In this document: piece after piece, positions 56,922 through 64,000 of the stretch
How positions within the stretch are numbered: position 1 is the stretch's first letter
Layout of the letters: each line of letters begins with the position of its first letter
Program-made: the position numbers and the translations under genes
The notes under the pieces: generated by a model
The model's input: the letters and a program-made list of their open reading frames with translations, nothing else
Told to the model about the DNA's origin: nothing
The model's database searches: none
Assembly: GCA_013215295.1 (NCBI GenBank)
Contig: JABSOZ010000018.1
Span: forward strand, 62,001 to 126,000
Direction of reading: 5' to 3'
Origin: Colwellia sp.
GTDB taxonomy: Bacteria; Pseudomonadota; Gammaproteobacteria; Enterobacterales; Alteromonadaceae
Length of the DNA stretch: 64,000 nt

Positions 56922-57336
56922 GTTTTGAGCTTATCGTCATAACAATAGCCAGTGAACAGTCATGGTCATTTTCCTAACGGGCCATTTAGTGCGCTAGTCA
57001 TCATTGCTAATACTTAAGGGTATTATCTATATTAATTGTTTTATTTCAGTTTGTTAGTATTTTTACATGGAGTTGAATTCTATTCTAAAACTTTAATTTG
57101 GCCGGTTTTTACATGTTTTTGGCAGGTGGTTAAATGTTTTTAGATTATATCTTCGGCATAATATATTTCGAATAAAAGTCGTGTCGAATGCTCTTTTTTA
57201 TAAGCGTTTATCGCAGTATTTAGGTATCTATAAAGGAAGTTTAAATCATTATTTTTGCGCTATTTGCCATTATTTTTTCAGTACTGGTTTCACTCAAATC
57301 TAGCCAAAATTAAAGATAAAAACTAGGATAAATAAA
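56922..57336 (+). promoter_or_regulatory. Control region copy 2, upstream of PEP-CTERM gene 2
   Basis: Counterpart of 54629-55051: GTGAACA-GTCA-TGGTCAT at 56952-56969 (imperfect dyad) and the two ATGTTTTT boxes near 57110-57142. Before the second PEP-CTERM gene the tiny-ORF operon is missing, and only a decayed hydrophobic frame without a start codon (57248-57313) stands there. Confidence 0.6.
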
Positions 57337-57951
57337 ATGAAATTTAAATTTTTAAACACGGCTCTAGCCGGATTAATATTGTCGGCAAGCTGTCTCGTTA
57401 CTGAGGCAAACGCAGGACTAATCGAAGTTAAATGGGATACCACAGTAGAAACGTCAATTAATTGGGCTCCCACCACTACGATTGGCGAGGCGATTAGTTT
57501 TGTAATCACCTTAGATAATGGACAATCGTCGGCATTAAACCAAACGTGGGACAAAACTAATTTTGTCCAATTTAGAATAGAATCCGCAAGTGGATGGCAA
57601 TTCAGCTCAGATTCGATATATTTACGTTCTAGTAGCGGTGTATTCGCAACTGATAGTAGTGGGAATGTTACATCGGCTGGTAGTTGGAAAGGTTTTTCGA
57701 GCAGTATAGCATCGTGGGACGCGGGATTAGACGCGGGTAAGTGGTACAACAACGGGGTTAATGGCGTTGCATACAATTATGATTATTCCATGGGGTTGTC
57801 TGTAACAAACGTGGAGGACAATCTTGAAGGCGCCAACTGGTACGTATCGAGTGTGCAACCAAGCTCCAATGTCCCTGAGCCTTCAACCTTAGCTATTCTT
57901 GCATTAGGTATGATGGGGTTAGCATCACGTCGATTTAAGAAGCAAGCTTAA
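57337..57951 (+). CDS. PEP-CTERM sorted protein 2
   Basis: A 204-residue exported protein. Signal peptide MKFKFLNTALAGLILSASCL ends near TEANAGLI. The body (DTTVETSINWAPTTTIGEAI and SAGSWKGFSSSIASWDAGLD) is beta-rich. The C-terminal tail is a PEP-CTERM signal (VPEPSTLAILALGMMG, RRFKKQA). The leader and the AGGATAAATAAA pre-start sequence match PEP-CTERM gene 1, but the bodies differ, so they are paralogues in the export/sorting ends only. Confidence 0.93.
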   Translation: MKFKFLNTALAGLILSASCLVTEANAGLIEVKWDTTVETSINWAPTTTIGEAISFVITLDNGQSSALNQTWDKTNFVQFRIESASGWQFSSDSIYLRSSSGVFATDSSGNVTSAGSWKGFSSSIASWDAGLDAGKWYNNGVNGVAYNYDYSMGLSVTNVEDNLEGANWYVSSVQPSSNVPEPSTLAILALGMMGLASRRFKKQA

Positions 57952-58291
57952 GTTAGTCTCACAATCTACCCCACGGTTATAAAACATGAAGCATCTGTCT
58001 GTTGGTAGGTGCTCTTTTTGATCCTTATTACCTCAACCAACAACACCCGAACGTCCGTTGTGAGCTTAAACCTGCCTCACAAGCGAGCAGAGAATCTCGG
58101 CTAATATTGGCCAAAAATGTATCACGCCTTCACACAATCTTAATGGCAGCAATGTGGTATTGTTGCCTGTGGAGTTTCATATCAAAACTCTAACTTATGT
58201 CACATACACGACATAAACGCTAGGACTTACTTGTTGCGTTTGAATTGCTAATACCCTCGATAATAGATAGCAATGAATTATCAGGCTTAAT
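57952..58291. other. Gene-free region after PEP-CTERM gene 2
   Basis: Contains the terminator at 57991-58019 and the hairpin at 58280-58300. A 63-codon frame (58002-58193) begins inside the terminator stem and is not considered a gene. Confidence 0.6.
57991..58019 (+). terminator. Terminator after PEP-CTERM gene 2
   Basis: GCATCT/AGGTGC stem with a 10-base loop, then CTTTTT. Same stem as at 56901-56916. Confidence 0.65.
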
Positions 58292-58305
58292 TCACCTGAT
58301 TTTTC
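58280..58305 (+). terminator. Hairpin with T tract between convergent units
   Basis: ATCAGG/CCTGAT stem (58280-58285 and 58295-58300) followed by TTTTCT. It overlaps the stop codon of the GGDEF gene and acts on plus-strand transcripts. Confidence 0.5.
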
Positions 58306-59254
58306 TAGCAGTATTTTGAACAAAAAGTAAATCGTCTCTTTTTTCAAATAATTCTGTAGAATAAGGAATCACGCATGAACGTCCATTTTGTTTAGCGTAA
58401 TATAGCGCTTTATCTGCATTATTAAGTAATACATCAAGTGTCGTTCCATCTGGTCCATATTCAGAAACTCCTGCACTAAATGATATGTTAGCGGTTCTTT
58501 CAGTGGGTGTTTCTAATTGCATTTTCTTGATGGACTCCAAAATTTGTTGAATATTTTCAGTGCTTTCTCCGATGTCACTTTTGTCTTGAATAAGACAAAA
58601 CTCTTCTCCACCAATCCGAGAAAAAAATGATATGGGAGTTATCATGTTTTTTATATGGTTACAAAAGCACTCTAAAACATAATCACCAAATTCATGTCCA
58701 TAGGTATCGTTAAATTTTTTAAAGTGATCAATATCAATAATACTTATTGTACATTTTAGGTTAGTGTTAGCCTTTTTTAATTCATCAAACTTGGTAAATA
58801 ATGCTCGTCGATTTGCTGTTTTTGTTAGTTGATCTGTGTGCGCTAACATAAACATTTCATTGCTATATTTTTCGAGCATTGTACTTGAGCTATTTAGTAA
58901 ATATTGAGCTTTTTTCAATTTCGTAATATCTTGTACATGCACTACAATATATTCGCTGTTTTTATAAGCCTTATATTCATAGATGTTTTTTTTGCGTGCA
59001 TTGTCAATTTCGATATTGAATGTATGATATTCTGCATCGCCTTGATATATGCAATTCAACTCATCTATCAGTCTTTTTTCCAGTTCTTTGTATGCGTCTT
59101 TTTTATTTAAAGATCTTTTAAAAGTATAAAGCTCATCAAAACTCTTATTACAGAAAATCAAACGTTTATCAATTTTTGAGAATAAAGCTACTGGAAGTTG
59201 TAGTAAATTAAATGGCTCAAATTTTGTTTTAATATCCACTGTTATTGACGGCAT
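58292..59254 (-). CDS. PAS-GGDEF diguanylate cyclase
   Basis: A 320-residue cytoplasmic diguanylate cyclase. PAS-like domain at about 15-112 (LFSKIDKRLIFCNKSFDEL and EYIVVHVQDITKLKKAQ), a short coiled linker, then GGDEF domain with SIIDIDHFKKFNDTYGHEFG and the active-site GGEEF (215-219). It therefore makes cyclic di-GMP. No RxxD inhibitory site precedes GGEEF (the sequence is PISFFSRIG), so feedback inhibition is unlikely. The ATG overlaps the end of the truncated-haemoglobin gene, which probably supplies the sensor input. Confidence 0.92.
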   Translation of the reverse strand: MPSITVDIKTKFEPFNLLQLPVALFSKIDKRLIFCNKSFDELYTFKRSLNKKDAYKELEKRLIDELNCIYQGDAEYHTFNIEIDNARKKNIYEYKAYKNSEYIVVHVQDITKLKKAQYLLNSSSTMLEKYSNEMFMLAHTDQLTKTANRRALFTKFDELKKANTNLKCTISIIDIDHFKKFNDTYGHEFGDYVLECFCNHIKNMITPISFFSRIGGEEFCLIQDKSDIGESTENIQQILESIKKMQLETPTERTANISFSAGVSEYGPDGTTLDVLLNNADKALYYAKQNGRSCVIPYSTELFEKRDDLLFVQNTARKIR

Positions 59255-59604
59255 AAAAATAATCCCTTTTTACCAGAAAGTGTACTTATCAGCATATTTG
59301 AGTCAACTGTTTCCATACCGAATTCAACTAAAGCAAGACTTAACAAATTAATAACCTCATCCCACACCTCTGAATTAAGGTTTAAATGGCTATGCACAGA
59401 TTTTAAATGTTGGTCGGTATAGGATGCTGGTCCGCCTAATAATGAGGAAATAAAGCTGGTTTGGTGATTAATCAGTGCTTCCATATTACTGCTTTCAAAA
59501 TAAGAACCAACGAGCTCCGAATCTAGCAGTTTTTCATAGAAACTATCAATCAAGTCATGGATAGCGTGAAAGCCACCATACTTTACAAAGAGAGAAGATT
59601 GCAA
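59242..59604 (-). CDS. Truncated haemoglobin (group I/II-like)
   Basis: A 120-residue globin starting at TTG (59602-59604). The 2-on-2 globin pattern is visible: VKYGGFHAIHDLIDSFYEKL with Tyr23 at the B10 position, YF (residues 35-36) at CD1, HQTSFISSLLGGPASY, and LKSVHSHL with His71 as likely proximal F8 ligand. The C-terminus overlaps the PAS-GGDEF gene by 13 bases in another frame, so the proteins are co-translated. An oxygen or NO-responsive partner for the cyclase is a plausible role. Confidence 0.85.
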   Translation of the reverse strand: MQSSLFVKYGGFHAIHDLIDSFYEKLLDSELVGSYFESSNMEALINHQTSFISSLLGGPASYTDQHLKSVHSHLNLNSEVWDEVINLLSLALVEFGMETVDSNMLISTLSGKKGLFLCRQ

Positions 59605-60066
59605 TTGTATATCCTTATATTATTATTGGAAAGTTAACGATAAACTTACATTCCTTTTCATTTAAAATAATTAAACAACTTTAATAATAGAGTAAAAATT
59701 AAAAATGAGGGTTTAATTAATATTGTATGGATACATATAGCGTATTAACTTGTCGCTGAGTATTGGTTTACCCTGTATCTACTAAGCTCTAGTCTTTATC
59801 TGATAAATAATTCCTGAGAATATATATATCAAATGTTTTGAAGCTAATATTTCCAATGTGCACAGAGTTCGCATTGTCAATTGAACGCTGAATTACTACT
59901 TTAATATTTCGATAGCTTGTCCAAAATATTTGTCATTAGTAACCTAAATCACTGTAGATTAAAACAACATTTTGTTACATCTTATACTTAGTTTTATCTA
60001 TTATTTTTGTCATGATTTTTGCTAGGATTCAATATCTTATCAATATTAATCATCGATGGGAAAATT
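59605..60066. other. Gene-free intergenic region
   Basis: 462 AT-rich bases between divergent genes; promoters for both the globin operon and the esterase gene should lie here. No further feature was recognised. The frame upstream of 60067 (from 60019) is not preferred. Confidence 0.5.
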
Positions 60067-61347
60067 ATGTACAATATTTCTAGATACTTGCTTCTTGTCG
60101 CTTTATTACACCAAGGTTCTGCCTGGGCTCAGGAAAACGTCAGCTTAGAGAGTGTTGAGCCGAAGCAAAGCACTGCGTTTCAACAGATCAAACAGTTAAG
60201 CATGAAATCTAACATCCTTAATCGTCAACTCAAATTGCAAGTATACTTGCCTAACGATTATGCAAAGTCGCAACAAGATTACTCTGTGTTGTATCTACTT
60301 GACGGGCAATACTATTTTCATTATGGCATCGCCTATCAGCAAACTTCCCGTTGGAGACACAAGTCACCAGAATTTATTGTGGTGGCCATTGACAGCAGCG
60401 ATAAGTTACAACGTAACCTCGACTTTGGCACTGACTCAGGCCTAGCTAATTATCGAGAGTTTATCGAAAAGGAATTACTCGATTTTGTCGATAACAAATA
60501 TCGCACCTCTGGGGATCGAATTTTATTTGGCTGGCAATCTCCAGGTTACTTGGTGACTCAGCTGTTGTTACAACGTCCTGAGCTATTTAATGGTTATATC
60601 GTTGCCAGTGGTGCATCGAGTGACCCCGAGACGATCAAATCGTTTGCTGCACTATCCTTAGTTGATGAAAAATTTCTATACTTTGCCCACAGTCCAAGCG
60701 AAACATGGTCAGCTAAGAGGTTTGGTGACTTCATTGATGGCCTTAAGTCTGCGGCGCCAAAGCATTTACGCTGGAAAAGTGAATTGTTTGACGATGAGGA
60801 CCATTGGTCGACACCGCACCTCACCATTAACAAGGGTTTAACCGAATATTTCAAGGGCTACAAGCCAATTAGGTTCAATAATTTAGCTGAATTCAATGAC
60901 TTTGGCGGTTACCAGGCTGTGGCTAATCATTATCGCCTGCGCGCTAAAAAGTACTCGGTAGCCAGCGGTGTTCATTACATAACTATTTTTAATTTGTTGT
61001 CGAAATCGATGAGTGAAGGCAACTACCAGAAGTTTGATTTTTTTATGCAGCAATTTACCGGTGAAGTCTCCGGTTTATATCCCGCTGTCTGGCAAAATAA
61101 GTACGGTCAGTTTTATTTACAACATAAAAAGTTGGTCAAAGCCAAAGACGTTTATGACAAAGCAATAGTCTTACTGCCTAACAGCCCTTTGATGCATATG
61201 GGGTTGGGTGATGTATATCGCGCTCAAAAACAGAACTCTCAGGCTCAAAAATCCTATGAGCGAGCCATTAAATTGGCAAAGACAATGGGGGATCCGGCAA
61301 TTTCTGAATTCTCAGAAACGTTAAAAAAGTTCAAAGAGACGCTATAA
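60067..61347 (+). CDS. Secreted esterase-D-fold protein with TPR tail, catalytic serine apparently replaced
   Basis: A 426-residue exported protein: signal peptide MYNISRYLLLVALLHQGSAW, cleavage after AWA. The N-terminal 270 residues follow the putative-esterase (IroE/Fes-like) pattern, with LQVYLPNDYAKSQQDYSVLY, LDGQYYFHYG, EFIVVAIDS and the expected nucleophile elbow at 153-161. Here the elbow reads FGWQSPGYL instead of FGHSxGGL, so Gln157 stands where the serine is expected. The late catalytic His region (DEDHWSTPH) is kept. About 150 C-terminal residues contain TPR units (LVKAKDVYDKAIVLLPNSPL, SQAQKSYERAIKLAK). The longer start at 60019 is not preferred. Confidence 0.82.
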   Translation: MYNISRYLLLVALLHQGSAWAQENVSLESVEPKQSTAFQQIKQLSMKSNILNRQLKLQVYLPNDYAKSQQDYSVLYLLDGQYYFHYGIAYQQTSRWRHKSPEFIVVAIDSSDKLQRNLDFGTDSGLANYREFIEKELLDFVDNKYRTSGDRILFGWQSPGYLVTQLLLQRPELFNGYIVASGASSDPETIKSFAALSLVDEKFLYFAHSPSETWSAKRFGDFIDGLKSAAPKHLRWKSELFDDEDHWSTPHLTINKGLTEYFKGYKPIRFNNLAEFNDFGGYQAVANHYRLRAKKYSVASGVHYITIFNLLSKSMSEGNYQKFDFFMQQFTGEVSGLYPAVWQNKYGQFYLQHKKLVKAKDVYDKAIVLLPNSPLMHMGLGDVYRAQKQNSQAQKSYERAIKLAKTMGDPAISEFSETLKKFKETL

Positions 61348-61664
61348 CTCAAATATACGGCAGCGAATAAACCTAGCCGCTGTAGAGCAACACATCTTTA
61401 AAATATAGTTTTAATTAGGAATGAAATAAAGAGTAGAATTAAAAGCAGACAATTTGTTGAAAGTAGTTGAGTCGTATTGTAGAAGAGTCTGTCCTTCGTT
61501 CTTTCTTTTTATCAAAAAAATTTAAATACGAAATATATGTGATAATGTGAATGTTAGAAATACGTAAGATAATGTTTATTTCACTTAGATTCGGCTACCA
61601 ATCAACAGCGGCTCTTTTTCACTAATACCGAGATTATCAATTTTATATACTAATTAACTCAATT
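61348..61664. other. Gene-free region at the edge of the biosynthetic cluster
   Basis: 317 bases without a recognised gene. It marks the left boundary of the P450/NRPS region; no tRNA, att site or transposase was found in it. Confidence 0.5.
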
Positions 61665-62990
61665 ATGAGAATAGAACTAGAAAGCATAATAAAAAAATGG
61701 ATTCCACGCTGGACTGTTTATCATGCATACACAAAAGTGCTGTTTTCACGCCACAAACTGCCCCCTAGTGAACCCGGAGATCTGGACCAGCTTGAAAAGG
61801 CAGATCGTCGATATTTGATCCAACTTGCTACACGACACGGTCCCATTTTTAAATCCGTTGCCTGGGATGATTTCTGGGTCTGCATTATCGGTATTCCTTT
61901 GTGTACTAGATTTTTGCATGAACACAAGGATGCGTTGCTCCCTGTAACACTTGACCTTGCTCATATGTTTCCAAAAGGATTTATGCGCCAAATGCAAGGT
62001 GAGACACATGTAATCTATAGGACAGCGCTCAATAAGGCGCTGCGCGAGGATACCCCATCGCAACTCACAGCAAAATTCGAGTTACTTGTCGTTGATGGGT
62101 TGGCAACCTACGTAAAAGATCAGCATGTCGAAATAGGGTCTACACCCGAGGCCTATATTTCGGCATTAAACAAAGTTTCCACCGGAATGCTCCTGCAAGT
62201 ATTCTTCGGTGCAGCTCTGGACACGGACTACTATGAAGAACTAACGGCGGGTTACAAAGAGTTGGGCCCTTATGGCCTAGTTTGGAATCCAGGTCTTAGG
62301 CAAGAGAAGGCTTTTAAGTCGCTGTGTTTAAGCATACGAAGTGAATTGTCGAAATACCCTGATAAACTGGATGGTGTCGCCGCCCGCGTGAACCAACAAG
62401 GATTGTTAGATGAAACGATGCTCGGCAACTTGATCTACATGGTAGAAATGGGCAGGTATGACACTCACGGTTTGTTTCGCTGGCTATCTAAATATGCCAG
62501 CGAGCATCCAGTTTACCTACAACGCATAGCACAGGCTGATACAACGACCGAAAAAAAACGCCTTGCGAGATCATTTGTTCTAGAAACTTTACGAATGGAT
62601 CAGAGTGAGAGACTTGTACGTCGCGTAAAGCGCGATATTATTTTCGATGGTTTTCTCATTCCAAAATACTCTACTGTTCGACTTTGCTTGTGGGAGTCAC
62701 ATAAATCCGAGGAGAATTTTCCAGACCCCTTCCAGTTTGACCCCGAACGTTTTCTCGCCGACGATATTTCGAAAGTTCAATTCTCGCCCTTTGGTCTGGA
62801 TCAGCATCATTGCCCTATGTCAGGCTCGGCAATTTTAATGAGCGAAATTTTTATCCGTGTACTCGCATGTAAATACAAAATCACAACCATTGGTGACGGT
62901 ACTTCGGTTCGTGGAGCTTACCATTGGGAGCCTGCTGCAGCCTTTGGTGTGCGACTTTCAGCCAAGAGGGATAATACAAATGAAATATGA
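61665..62990 (+). CDS. Cytochrome P450
   Basis: A 441-residue cytochrome P450. Landmarks: helix-I acid-alcohol pair in MVEMGRYDTHGL (Asp266-Thr267), ExxR as ETLR (307-310), the PERF-type motif FDPERF (358-363) and the haem-ligand loop FSPFGLDQHHCPM (Cys383). In that loop the second conserved Gly is Asp and the Gly after Cys is Met, an atypical variant. The product is soluble. It overlaps the following NRPS gene by 11 bases, so it likely acts on a peptide precursor or product. Overall the DNA looks less AT-rich than the rest of the window. Confidence 0.92.
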   Translation: MRIELESIIKKWIPRWTVYHAYTKVLFSRHKLPPSEPGDLDQLEKADRRYLIQLATRHGPIFKSVAWDDFWVCIIGIPLCTRFLHEHKDALLPVTLDLAHMFPKGFMRQMQGETHVIYRTALNKALREDTPSQLTAKFELLVVDGLATYVKDQHVEIGSTPEAYISALNKVSTGMLLQVFFGAALDTDYYEELTAGYKELGPYGLVWNPGLRQEKAFKSLCLSIRSELSKYPDKLDGVAARVNQQGLLDETMLGNLIYMVEMGRYDTHGLFRWLSKYASEHPVYLQRIAQADTTTEKKRLARSFVLETLRMDQSERLVRRVKRDIIFDGFLIPKYSTVRLCLWESHKSEENFPDPFQFDPERFLADDISKVQFSPFGLDQHHCPMSGSAILMSEIFIRVLACKYKITTIGDGTSVRGAYHWEPAAAFGVRLSAKRDNTNEI

Positions 62991-64000
62991 CGAAAACCTA
63001 TATGCGCTGTTCTCTGCACAGGCAAATGCAACCCCCGATGCTATTGCCATTGTTGAGGGTATTACCACTAGTACCAGCTATGCAGAGCTAGATCGTCAAG
63101 CTACCCAGATAGCGGCATATTTATATACGCGTCATTTATCAACAGAACAACCGGTCGGAGTGATGCTGCCACGCACAGCGACAATGATTGCGGCATTACT
63201 CGGGATATTGAAAAGTGGCAGTGCCTATGTGCCCATCGATCCGGACGATCCAATTGCTCGCCGGCTGAAGATTATGACAGCTTCCGGATGTAAACTCGTT
63301 TTGACTAACGACTCATCAATTGATGAGTCGCGAACTTCCTCGCTTAATTTTTCGTCGTCAGTGGCATCGATTGAGCTATTGGATATAAACAAAATTCACG
63401 TCGATTCCGAGGAGGCTGCTCTCACAGCAATAGCATCTGGTGGGGACCGTCTTGCCTACATCATTTTTACTTCTGGTAGCTTGGGAGAACCAAAGGGGGT
63501 CGAGATTGAACATCGAAGTGTAGTGAACCTTTTAACCACGACCCGAAACCTCATCGGCTTTACATCCGCCGATTGTTTTCTGGCAGCATCCACTGTTGGA
63601 TTCGATATCTCTGTGGTGGAACTGTTTCTACCCCTTATCACTGGCGGCCGCTTATTGCTCCGCGATCGTAACTGCCTGATGCAACCCCGACAGCTTGCAG
63701 AGGATATCCGCCAGTATGGGGTGAGTGTCATGCAGACTGGTCCTTCCGTCTGGGCAGTTATACTTGCTGGTGTTACAAATTTCCCTCACCTGCGTGTTGT
63801 GATCAGCACTGCGGAGTCCCTACCTCACGATCTTGGACGTAAGTTGATCGATATTGGCGACCAGGTATGGAATCTATACGGGCCAACAGAAACGACCATC
63901 TGGTCCACTGGTCTTCGTATTACTACTGAAACGAAAGAGGACCCGGCGTTTCCTTGTTCGTCTATATCGATTGGTCATCCACTAGCCAATACATACTTGC
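62980..64000 (+). CDS. Nonribosomal peptide synthetase, adenylation domain (start of gene, cut by window edge)
   Basis: The first 340 residues of an NRPS, starting MKYDENLYALFSAQANATPD. An adenylation domain begins at the N-terminus without a preceding condensation domain. Motifs: A2 LKSGSAYVPIDPDDP; A3 FTSGSLGEPKG (163-173; Leu in place of the usual Thr); A4 FDISVVE, with Asp209 that would bind the amino group of the substrate; A5 NLYGPTETTIW (298-308). The frame is open to the window end. An adenylation domain first means this is a loading module. The substrate cannot be predicted safely without the full binding pocket. Confidence 0.94.
   Translation, partial: MKYDENLYALFSAQANATPDAIAIVEGITTSTSYAELDRQATQIAAYLYTRHLSTEQPVGVMLPRTATMIAALLGILKSGSAYVPIDPDDPIARRLKIMTASGCKLVLTNDSSIDESRTSSLNFSSSVASIELLDINKIHVDSEEAALTAIASGGDRLAYIIFTSGSLGEPKGVEIEHRSVVNLLTTTRNLIGFTSADCFLAASTVGFDISVVELFLPLITGGRLLLRDRNCLMQPRQLAEDIRQYGVSVMQTGPSVWAVILAGVTNFPHLRVVISTAESLPHDLGRKLIDIGDQVWNLYGPTETTIWSTGLRITTETKEDPAFPCSSISIGHPLANTYL

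Noticed and set aside
58002-58193. 63-codon plus-strand ORF
   Set aside because: It starts within the stem of the terminator after PEP-CTERM gene 2, has no ribosome-binding site and its sequence does not look protein-like.
61721-62063. Minus-strand ORFs inside the P450 gene
   Set aside because: Antisense shadows of a clear P450 coding sequence.
1-64000. CRISPR array, prophage, rRNA or tRNA genes
   Set aside because: No regularly spaced repeat, phage structural or integrase gene, or tRNA-like cloverleaf was noticed on reading both strands.

Overview
The window reads as chromosomal DNA of an AT-rich marine gammaproteobacterium, most likely of the Alteromonadales (Colwellia/Thalassotalea type). 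The evidence is the gammaproteobacterial housekeeping genes (tamA/tamB, ttcA, bax-like, msrB/msrA, radD), the two PEP-CTERM proteins and the general protein style. The identification rests on gene content only; no rRNA or tRNA gene was seen.

Layout. 1-8.6 kb is core-like: tamB (cut by the left edge) and tamA overlap in one operon. They are followed by a degenerate stretch in which an MscS-channel remnant is joined to an SLC13-permease remnant, then ttcA, a Bax-type glucosaminidase, a membrane protein, a DUF1415 protein and the msrB-msrA pair. 8.6-11 kb holds a GNAT enzyme, a serine beta-lactamase-like hydrolase and a gene-free stretch that ends in a strong plus-strand terminator (possible small RNA). 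11-18.4 kb is a self-contained regulatory unit: a MacAB-like ABC exporter operon transcribed leftwards from a recognisable sigma-54 promoter, and a divergent NtrC-type response regulator plus histidine kinase. 18.4-23.4 kb is a run of short, mostly single-gene accessory units on the minus strand.

23.6-29.6 kb encodes an ABC ATPase, a 1205-residue fusion of ABC permease and M1 aminopeptidase, and a secreted partner. 29.7-39.4 kb (minus strand) holds a FlgO/TPR protein with a DUF4097 protein, a 1805-residue alpha-2-macroglobulin lipoprotein and a HELAH-motif putative metallopeptidase. radD lies at 39.9 kb. 41.8-50.1 kb is gene-poor: a beta-propeller lipoprotein, an IS3-family remnant, a lipoprotein plus LruC-domain protein, two periplasmic binding proteins, and two families of diverged intergenic repeats. 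A 1498-residue hybrid two-component regulator follows (50.1-54.6 kb).

54.6-58 kb is the most unusual part. Two paralogous PEP-CTERM genes are each preceded by a copy of the same long control region, and the first copy also drives a chain of very small, unrecognised ORFs. 58.3-59.6 kb pairs a truncated haemoglobin with a PAS-GGDEF diguanylate cyclase. A secreted esterase-fold protein that seems to lack its catalytic serine comes next. The right edge enters a biosynthetic cluster: a cytochrome P450 overlapping the start of a nonribosomal peptide synthetase, in DNA that looks less AT-rich than the rest.
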